NCBI GenBank assembly: GCA_023055425.1
Contig: JALGPY010000003.1
Span: 52,437,891-52,501,890 of the forward strand
Direction of reading: 5' to 3'
Source of the DNA: Linanthus parryae
Taxonomy: Eukaryota > Streptophyta > Magnoliopsida > Ericales > Polemoniaceae
DNA: 64,000 nt
The position numbers were made by a program, and so were the translations under genes. The notes beneath the pieces are model-generated. The model did not search any database, had not been told where the DNA came from, and saw nothing but the letters and a program-made list of their open reading frames with translations. Of the stretch, positions 56,458 to 64,000 are shown one piece after another. How positions within the stretch are numbered: position 1 is the stretch's first letter; each line of letters opens with the position of its first letter.

Positions 56458-58470
56458 CTAGAGCCAATTTGGCGCATCTCGTATGCCCATACTCCTAGTG
56501 TGCCCTTCATGCTTCCACTGCGTGAGAGGCTTCGTAAGCGGGTCTGACAGATTATCATCTGTAGGAATCTTGCATATCCGAACGTCTCCTCTATCGATAA
56601 TATCTCGAATCAGATGAAACTTCCTGAGTACGTGCTTGGACTTCTGGTGCGATCTGGGTTCCTTTGATTGCGCGATCGCCCCAGTGTTGTCACAGAACAA
56701 CTCCACTGGATCCGCAATGCTAGGGACCACACCAAGTTCAGAAAAAAACTTTCTGATCCAAACAGCCTCCTTTGCTGCGCCATTTGCAGCAATGTACTCA
56801 GCCTCTGTTGTAGAATCAGCTACCGTCTCTTGCTTGGAACTCTTCCAGCTCACCGCTGCTCCATTCAGGCAAAACACATATCCCGATTGTGATCTAAAGT
56901 CATCTCTTTCGGTTTGGAAGCTTGCATCAGTGTAACCCCTTACACGCAACTCTTCCTCACCGCCAAATATAAAGAAAGCATCCTTAGTTCTTCTCAAGTA
57001 CTTTAGGATGTTCTTGACTGCAATCCAGTGACTCTCACCCGGATTGGATTGGTATCTGCTTGTCATACTCAAGGCATATGACACATCTGGTCTAGTACAT
57101 AACATGGCGTACATGATAGATCCTATGGCCGAGGCATAGGGGATTCTACTCATGCGTTCCTTCTCAAACTCATTGGAAGGACAACCACTCTTTGAAAGAG
57201 TGATTCCATGTGACATGGGCAAGAATCCCTTCTTGGAATCTTGCATGTTGAACCGTTTCAACACCTTGTCAATATATGTACTTTGACTTAGGCCTAGCAA
57301 CCTCTTAGATCTATCCCTATAGATCTTTATACCGAGTATGTAGGCTGCTTCCCCTAAGTCCTTCATTGAGAAACACTTTCCTAGCCAATCTTTAACAGAT
57401 TGCAGCATGGGAATGTCGTTTCCAATGAGTAGTATGTCATCCACATACAAGACCAGAAAAGCTACAGAGCTCCCACTAACCTTCTTGTAGACACAAGACT
57501 CATCTTCGTTTCTGATGAAGCCAAACTCTTTGAACACTTCATCGAAACGTCGATTCCAACTCCTAGAAGCTTGCTTCAACCCATAAATGGATCGTTGCAG
57601 TTTACAGACTTTGTTGGCTTGCTTTGGATCCTTAAAACCCTCCGGCTGTATCATATACACATCCTCGAGGAGATTCCCATAAAGGAATGCTGTTTTGACA
57701 TCCATCTGCCAAATCTCATAGTCGTGGTATGCTGCAATCGCAAGTAGGATTCGGATGGATTTGGTCATAGCGACTGGTGAAAAGGTTTCATCATAGTCTA
57801 TACCATGAATATGTCTGAATCCTTTAGCCACCAATCGGCCCTTATAGGTAATCACATTGCCATCCATGTCGATCTTCTTCTTGAAGACCCACTTGCACCC
57901 TATGGGCCGCGCCCCATCGGGTGGTTCCACCAAAGTCCATACTTTGTTGGTATACATGGATTCCATCTCGGATCTCATGGCTTCCAGCCACTTCTGAGAG
58001 TCTGGGCCACTCACGGCCTCCTCATAGGTAGTAGGCTCATCATCTATGAGCATCGTGTCACCGGAATCGGTTACGAGAAGTCCATACCTCTCGGGTTCCT
58101 GGCGCACTCTACTAGATCTACGAAGCTCTTGTGTTACCTGAACAGGTTTCTCCACAACTGCTTGTGGTTCCTGTTCATGTTCCATAATCGGTTCAGTTAT
58201 TTGTGGTTCTTGAACCTCTTCAAGTTCTACATTCCTCCCACTTGCTTCTTTAGAGACAAACTCTCTTTCTAGAAACACGCCGGTCCGAGCAACAAACACT
58301 TTGTTCTCGGTTGGATTGTAGAAGTAGTATCCCTTAGTTTCCTTAGGGTACCCCACAAATTTACACTTATCCGATTTAGGCCCTAGCTTGTCTGATTGTA
58401 AACGTTTTACATAGACATCGCAGCCCCAAATCCTCATGAACGACAGTGTGGGACGCCTCCGACTCCACAT
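56458..58470 (-). CDS. Element B reverse transcriptase and RNase H (open)
   Basis: 670-codon open frame on the minus strand. It begins inside the integrase C-terminal part (MRIWGCDVYVKRL, KCKFVGYPKETKGYYFYNPT), followed by RT with KWVFKKKIDMDGN, ETFSPVAMTKSIR, QMDVKTAFL, SIYGLKQASRSW and FLVLYVDDILLIGN (catalytic pair intact), and RNase H with GYTDASFQTERDD, STTEAEYIAANGAAKEA and LFCDNTGAIAQSKEPRSHQK, ending MGIRDAPNWL and TAG at 56458-56460. All catalytic residues I can check are present. It is normally made as part of Gag-Pol; here a 1-base deletion at about 58473 separates it from the integrase frame, so the ATG start is only the first in the open frame and probably not a natural start. 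Confidence 0.9.
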   Translation of the reverse strand: MWSRRRPTLSFMRIWGCDVYVKRLQSDKLGPKSDKCKFVGYPKETKGYYFYNPTENKVFVARTGVFLEREFVSKEASGRNVELEEVQEPQITEPIMEHEQEPQAVVEKPVQVTQELRRSSRVRQEPERYGLLVTDSGDTMLIDDEPTTYEEAVSGPDSQKWLEAMRSEMESMYTNKVWTLVEPPDGARPIGCKWVFKKKIDMDGNVITYKGRLVAKGFRHIHGIDYDETFSPVAMTKSIRILLAIAAYHDYEIWQMDVKTAFLYGNLLEDVYMIQPEGFKDPKQANKVCKLQRSIYGLKQASRSWNRRFDEVFKEFGFIRNEDESCVYKKVSGSSVAFLVLYVDDILLIGNDIPMLQSVKDWLGKCFSMKDLGEAAYILGIKIYRDRSKRLLGLSQSTYIDKVLKRFNMQDSKKGFLPMSHGITLSKSGCPSNEFEKERMSRIPYASAIGSIMYAMLCTRPDVSYALSMTSRYQSNPGESHWIAVKNILKYLRRTKDAFFIFGGEEELRVRGYTDASFQTERDDFRSQSGYVFCLNGAAVSWKSSKQETVADSTTEAEYIAANGAAKEAVWIRKFFSELGVVPSIADPVELFCDNTGAIAQSKEPRSHQKSKHVLRKFHLIRDIIDRGDVRICKIPTDDNLSDPLTKPLTQWKHEGHTRSMGIRDAPNWL

Positions 58471-59633
58471 CTCATTGGTGTCTTCATGACTGATTTAGAC
58501 GGAACACGGTTAATGGTGAAAGCTGCACTTAATAGAGCGTAGCCCCAAAATGACAATGGAAGATCGGTTTGAAACATCATAGATGGAACCATATCCAATA
58601 GGGTTCGATTCCTCCTCTCGGACACGCCATTCCATTGTGGCGTTCCGGGTGGAGTGAGTTGCGACACGATCCCACACTCTCTAAGATACTCCTCAAACTC
58701 TTGGCTCAAGTATTCTCCTCCACGATCCGATCGTAGAGCCTTTATACTTTTTCCAAGTTGCTTCTCTACTTCATTCTTGAAATCTTTGAACACTTCAAAG
58801 GATTCGGATTTTGCCCTCATAAGGTACACAAATCCATATCTACAGTAATCATCAGTAAAAGTAATGAAGTAGACATAACCACCCCTGGCAGGCGTGGCAA
58901 ATGGCCCACACACATCGGTATATATGAGTGCCAATTGCTCACTAGTCCTCTCACCTTTCTTATTGAAAGGGGACTTTGTCATTTTTCCCAATAAACAAGC
59001 CTCACATGTCTCATATGATTCAAAATCAAATGAGTCTAGTAGTCCATCCTTATGGAGTCTAGATACACGTTTCTCATTGATGTGGCCTAAACGACAGTGC
59101 CATAAATAATTAGGATTTAAATCATTTATTTTAATCCGCTTGGTATTAATGTTGTAGACAGGATTGCTTAGATCAAGGTCATAAAGTCCATTAAATAATT
59201 TCGCACTAAAATAGTGAATATTATTTAAATAAAAGGAACAACAATTGTTATTTATTGAAATAATAAAACCATCCTTGTCCAAACAAGAAATAGAAATAAT
59301 GTTTCTGCTCATAGCAGGCACAAAATAGCAATTATTTAATTCTAAAACTAATCCTGAAGGCAGAGATAGCTCGCACACGCCTATGGCCAACGCAGCAACC
59401 TTTGCTCCATTCCCAACGCGCAGATCTACCTCTCCTTTAGTCAATCTTCTACTTCTCTTTAGATCCTGCATATTTCGACAAATATGAGATCCACATCCAG
59501 TATCTAATACCCATGATGTAGAGACAGTTAAATTGACATCTACAACAAAAATACCTGGTGGTGGTGGAATCACTATTCCAAGCCTCTTGTCCTCCAGATA
59601 TTTTGGGCAGTTCCTCCTCTGCAGTAGTGACAC
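58434..59633 (-). pseudogene. Element B protease, pre-integrase and integrase
   Basis: 399-codon open frame on the minus strand. Protease WVLDTGCGSHIC at about 59470-59505, RVGNGAKV and SISCLDKDG; pre-integrase zinc domain LWHCRLGHINEKRV with CEACLLGK; integrase YTDVCGPF, LRSDRGGEYLSQ and GVSERRNRTL giving the D-D-E triad. The frame ends early in PHCRS because one base is missing at about 58473 (CTCATTGGTG where A has CTCATATGGTG). On the Gag side the frame begins in the wrong reading of the zinc knuckle because of a 16 bp deletion near 59620. Confidence 0.92.
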
Positions 59634-60391
59634 TCACCTTTAGTCACGGCCTTGGCAATGCCACCAACAAGCTTAAGGGCAGGTTCCTTGGACTTGGCAA
59701 CTGACTTGCCTTTGCCCTTGGAGAAAGAGGCAAACCTTTTGCCATTTCCATTCTATACCATCATTATGGCCTTGCCCTTACCCTTGTTGATGCTCCGTTC
59801 AGCCGTCCTCAACATGTTGAGTAAATCTTGCAGTGGTTTAACGATCTCGTTCATGTTATAGTTCATAATGAACTGTCCATAACTCTCGGGCAACGATTGC
59901 AACACGAGATCGGTTGCCAACTTTTGGCCGACCGGGAACCCTAGTCGGGCGAGAATCTCCAAGTACCCGATCATTCGGAGTACATGGGGTCCCACCGGGT
60001 TCCCTTCTGCCAGATGACATTTGAACAGTGCCTTTGAGACCTCTTACCTCTCTACCCTTGCCTGCTCTTGGAAGAGCTGCTTTAGATGTTCGATCATATC
60101 GACAGCATTCATGTTTTCGTGTTGCTTCTGAAGCTCAGAAGTCATGGTGCAAAGCATAAGGCAGGCCGCATCATTAGCGTCATCAACATGCTTTTGATAC
60201 GCCTTTAAGGCAGCAGGTGTTTGGTTCTCTGGACCTTCTGGAACATGCTCCTCTATTGCGTACAGTTTCTTTTCTTGCTTGAGAACAATTCTCAAGTTTC
60301 TGTACCAATCAAGAAAGTTGGTTCCAGAGAGCTTGTCCTTCTCAAGGACAGATCGTAGGGAATGTTGTGAACTCGATGAGTTGTTTGCCAT
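59634..60391 (-). pseudogene. Element B gag
   Basis: Starts MANNSSSSQHSLRSVLEKDK at ATG 60389-60391. LDWYRNLRIVLKQEKKLYAI and the MIEHLKQLFQEQARVER helix follow. A TAA (about 60045) replaces a Tyr codon present in A; downstream the same frame stays open (MGPHVLRMIGYLEILARLGF). The Lys/Gly-rich linker precedes the zinc knuckle, which is destroyed by the 16 bp deletion. A has Tyr here but its own stop 30 codons downstream. Confidence 0.88.
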
Positions 60392-62061
60392 TTGGAATTC
60401 TACAAAAAGGAAAATATGCAAGTTTTAGTATTTGTGAATTTTTTTGACTATATTCAATAATGGCTAGTTTATCAAATATAGCTCCCACTATTTTTCTACG
60501 GATTAATAACCCTCAAGATATTAATGCGGAAAATATCCTTATATTTTCTAGTGGGCCAAGATCCATCTTTCATCTCCTTATGAGCTTGCTTTGGCAAGTC
60601 ACCCATAATTTGACTACTTTAGGTAGGAACAATTCCTATTGCATCCCATATGAAACTCTTGGTTCAATTGTGCAAATAACTCCTTATTTATCCATCCATA
60701 TGGATAATCCCAATTGATTGCCTATAGGTTTCTTAATCAAATTAATAGCCTAGTTGTGTTCAACCTCTTATCTAAACAATTGCACATTGTTACGTGCCAT
60801 CGCATTCCATCATTATGAACCAAGTCGCCATGCTTTGGCACGCACGAACTTGATAAATAATGATGATAATGAGTGTTTAAATAACGAGAAGGCAAAAACA
60901 CAATATTTGAATTTTGAGGGATTTTTAAGTTCAATTTTAATTGTTTTGTTGATCAATATCAAATAATCTATCTATTTGAGTTTGGGCACAACTCCAAATA
61001 ATAGATCCGGGTTGTCTAGTTATCTTATTATCCTAATTGCATGCATTATCCATACACCAACCACACAAATAATAAGACAATAAAATAAACAACCACAAAA
61101 CAGAAATCAAACGTGATGTGGATATGGCCTTTTCTAGACTAAGATAATTCCAAGCCAATGGAATTATCTATGAACCCTAAAGCAAACACATCTCCATGCG
61201 TCTTGATCTTTTGGTCCATCCTTCATAGTCTTGTGGAATGCTCCATGCTCCATGCTCCATCTTTTGTGGCTTCTTTGGCTTTGGGCTTCTTTTCTCCAAT
61301 CTTGGCTAACAATCTACTTTATCTAGCAAAAGCTAATATCTATACTAAATAAAATAAATCTCACAAGTTGAGAAAAAAAAATGGCACGCAGGCCATAAAA
61401 CCCTAATTAATTATTACAATTAATTGATCAGCTCGCAGGCCGTAAACCAAACTATAAAATGAAACATCCACATCAAACCACATCCTAAGGCCATATCCAA
61501 TCACCATGCAATTTGCACATAAACAATTAAAATCCAATTTTAATGCGCTTGGTCAATTTTAATTGATTTTAGGATTTCTAGGGTTAAAACGGTCCATGGG
61601 CCCAACAATCAAATTGCTCGGGCCCAATAAAGTGAACCACAAGGCCCTAGGGCCGGCCCGGCCCAAAAACCACAAGCGTAGGCCCGCGGGTTAGGGCCGC
61701 CCGGCCCCTAGGGCGGCCAAGCTTGGGCGGCAAGCAAAGGGGGCGGTCCCTAGGGGGGCCGAACATCCTTGAGGGAGTTGTTTCCAAAACAACTCCCTTG
61801 CTTGGTGCCCAAGTTTGGTTGTTTCCTTGTTTTGGGAGAACTCCTTCTTCCCCAAGGATGCCCAAACCCTAGATCTAAGATCCTAAAATTTCTCAAACTC
61901 ACCAATTCATGAATCCAATGCAAAAATTGGATCTTGTTATGATTAATTGTTGACAAATTGCATCCCGTGCTTGATTTGTCTTGTTTTACGCGATAAACAA
62001 TCAAATTAATGTGTAAAACAACTAAAAACGTAACACATAAATCACGTTTATTCTCTACGAC
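60392..62061 (-). other. Element B long leader
   Basis: Counterpart of A's leader, about 1.67 kb, with the GC-rich palindromic block at about 61600-61760. No supported gene; small frames differ between A, B and C. Confidence 0.7.
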
Positions 62062-62078
62062 CTGTGGCTCTGATACCA
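62062..62078 (-). other. Primer binding site of element B
   Basis: Minus strand TGGTATCAGAGCCACAG, complementary to initiator tRNA-Met, one base from the LTR. Confidence 0.93.
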
Positions 62079-62079
62079 C

Positions 62080-63504
62080 TGTAGGGTTTTGATACATGGA
62101 TGCGCAACGGAAGCATAAACAAACATAAAGCCATGCAAAACCCTCCAAGGATCACAAGTCAAGAGACATAACGATGGTAAGGGATAGAAATCATAAACAC
62201 ACCTTTGGGTTCTCCTTGATGACTTCAAACGCGAATTGTGTCACGTTCTCTATAGTTGATCCACGCCTAGAGTTGATCCTAGATCTCACAACTCCTTGGT
62301 GCTAGCCCGGAAGAGGAATAGGAAGAAGAAATCACGCAAAACGAGACCCAAAGGAGGGTCTCGGCCTCCTTTGGCCGACGGGGACGGGGCGGCGGCAAGG
62401 GGGCGGTCGGGCCTCCTTGTTGCTTGCTCTCTCTCCTTTTTTTCTCTCCCACTCTTTGTTATGTTCACTTAATGAGCATAAGTTATGTGGGAAGGAAGGA
62501 AGGTCCTTTATATAGTCCTACAACTCCTTGTTAACTACCTAAAGGACTTATTCTAGTCCTACTAGAATTCAATTTAGTCCCTTCCTTGCAAATTAGTCCC
62601 TACTAAGTTTGCAAGGGTTTGCAAAGTGATCCTTCGAATTAATTAATACAATTAATTAATTCCCAAATCTAGTTCAACTCTATGTAGCGTGTGACCCGAT
62701 AGGTTCTATCTAGTTGGTAGCAACTATTTGCTAATATGGAGCGGTCTCTAGCAAAACATCCATTCTAGCCAACTAATAGAATAGTCATCTTGACAACCTT
62801 TGTACAAGTAATTGTCTCATCCCTTTGTCTCTATATCCGGATTGGACGCGAGACATACAAGTCACAATCGTATATCCAATCCATAGTTTCTCGATCCATG
62901 GGAATAGCCTTATTCGTGCAAATAACATCAATATCCCATATTGATTTATTTGACTCTAGCCAGACATTCTATAAGCACTATCCGTCGAGTGGCCTAGGAT
63001 ATTTGCTCCCGTTATGTGGGGGGGACAAATCCTATCTACGTCCACTGCGATCTCTAAGCTTGCTTCTTATTGTATCCAGTACACGCCTTTATAACTACCC
63101 AGTTACGGTGTAGCGTTTGACGCTACCATGATCACAATAATCCACAACTAGAATATCTAGTGACTTCAAGTCTAAGGATGACAATACCGTTGCACCGCGA
63201 GAAGCGCTTGTGACTCAACATAACGTGTATGTAGCCTTCTCGGAGATGGGTCAATCCAGTGCAACATTCCTTAATGCACACCTACGTGTTGGATCGTGAT
63301 ATCTACATATCAATCCAACCCCATACTAGTCTATAGATGATTGTCCCATTAATCATTATACTTGACTAGGGATATTTAAGATAAACAACACAATTGTAAA
63401 TCTAAGGACTTCATTATATTAAATATCCAATAAATAATAAATGAATTTCTAGCCACAAATAATTCATACTAAACTAGATTGCCTCTAGGGCATCTATTCC
63501 AACA
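62080..63504 (-). repeat. Element B LTR, right (5' LTR)
   Basis: TGTAGGGTTTTGATACATGG to CTATTCCAACA, 1,425 bp. Promoter LTR of the element. Confidence 0.96.
62506..62514 (-). promoter_or_regulatory. TATA box of element B 5' LTR
   Basis: Minus strand TATATAAAG at the same place as in A. Role inferred from position and conservation among LTR copies. Confidence 0.55.
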
Positions 63505-63509
63505 ACTTC

Positions 63510-64000
63510 TAGTTCTGATTCTCAAGAATTTTTCAAGGTGAACAATAGATAATTCTTATTTAATCAGATAGCTAGAGCAGGTACTACATAGGTTAGTGAG
63601 AACCTCAAGCTGTAACAGAGTAAGGTATCTCTCTGTTCTTGAGATCTAGGGCTTAGCTGTGGATTAATAAGAATTGTGTTGAAAATCCTACAGGTAGAAG
63701 ATCCATGAGGTAGAGACGTAGGTCCAAGTGGACTGTACTCTACATATCTTGTGTCTCTTGCATTTACTTTTCAGTTGCATACTTAGAAACTTTGCAGCAT
63801 TTAAAACAGTTTCATTTCAAGGGTTTGAAACTAATTTCAAGGCCTTGAAATAGACTTTTTCTTTCCTTACTCTAATTGTTTTCACCCCAAGGGCTTGAAA
63901 CTCATTTCAAGGCCTTGAATCTCTTTACAAATCTTTTGAAACCACTATTGTTCTAAAGTTTAGCAAAAGTCTGCATACTCTATTCAACCCCCCCCCCTTC
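63510..64000 (+). repeat. Element G 3' LTR, right part (runs off the edge)
   Basis: Continues G's LTR after element B. It follows D's LTR (GAACAATAGATAATTCTTA, GAGACGTAGGTCCAAGTGGA) and carries exact palindromes at 63836-63849 and 63906-63919. By comparison with D, only about 45 bp of the LTR should lie beyond the window. Confidence 0.85.

Larger units (their letters stand above)
55016..63504 (-). mobile_element. Element B, full-length Angela-like copia retrotransposon
   Basis: 8,489 bp on the minus strand, LTRs 55016-56443 and 62080-63504 (1,428 and 1,425 bp), perfect 5 bp duplication ACTTC (55011-55015 and 63505-63509), primer site and polypurine tract intact. Same family as A. The best preserved element of the window: pol has a single long open frame for RT and RNase H, and a nearly complete protease-integrase frame. 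Breaks: one stop in gag, a 16 bp deletion at the zinc knuckle, and a 1-base deletion between integrase and RT. So it cannot make the full polyprotein as it stands, but could be mobilised in trans (inference). Confidence 0.97.
52178..64000 (+). mobile_element. Element G, truncated relative of D (hosts element B)
   Basis: Plus-strand element of D's family lacking its 5' LTR, gag, protease, integrase and the first part of RT. The homology starts abruptly near 52178. It keeps RT/RNase H pieces, the spacer, a shortened ORF3, a polypurine tract (AAGAGAGAGAT) and a 3' LTR, split by element B. The LTR runs off the right edge of the window. Confidence 0.87.

Overview
This is a repeat-rich stretch of a flowering-plant nuclear genome. 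It holds nested Ty1/copia retrotransposons with tRNA-Met-type primer sites, plant-type LINEs, CACTA and hAT DNA transposons, and spliced-gene fragments (MCM5-like and CIPK-like). Species cannot be told from sequence alone; a eudicot is my guess. I see no intact host gene: nearly every long reading frame is transposon-derived and almost all are broken.

Layout. 1-600: copia gag remnant (H, minus). 601-7912: LTR and pol remnant of an old Angela/BARE-1-like element (E, minus), whose LTR is split by a 4.9 kb CACTA transposon (1459-6387, ATA duplication) that carries an MCM5 exon and other exon-like pieces. 7913-8502: unassigned, LTR-like. 8503-37800: a large inverted duplication of an unidentified gene fragment. 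Its left arm (minus) is split by element C (9368-26164), which itself contains the full-length element A (11956-20460, CCATG duplication) and a 776 bp hAT-like element (20489-21264, CCCACTTG duplication). Its right arm (plus) is split by element D (26631-36273), a Sirevirus-like copia element with an extra reading frame after pol, and by a small CACTA-like insertion. 37830-44240: LINE pseudogene split by a short-LTR Ale/Retrofit-like copia element (F, 38736-43668, GCAAC duplication). 44683-45416: inverted CIPK kinase fragments plus a 116 bp tandem duplication. 45620-48965: three LINE remnants. 49004-51389: a 2.4 kb imperfect palindrome. 52178-64000: a truncated, internally deleted relative of D (G, plus), whose 3' LTR is split by the full-length element B (55016-63504, ACTTC duplication).

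How it fits together. The insertion order can be read directly: the inverted duplication is older than C and D; C is older than A and the hAT element; E is older than the CACTA; G is older than B; the LINE is older than F. A and B belong to one family, with LTRs of about 1.43 kb, a minus-strand primer site reading TGGTATCAGAGCC, and a leader of about 1.6 kb. B is the best preserved, with one open 670-codon RT-RNase H frame. D and G share a 14 bp palindrome, TTCAAGGCCTTGAA, and its near-copies, scattered through LTRs, untranslated parts and coding parts; this is the most unusual signal in the window.
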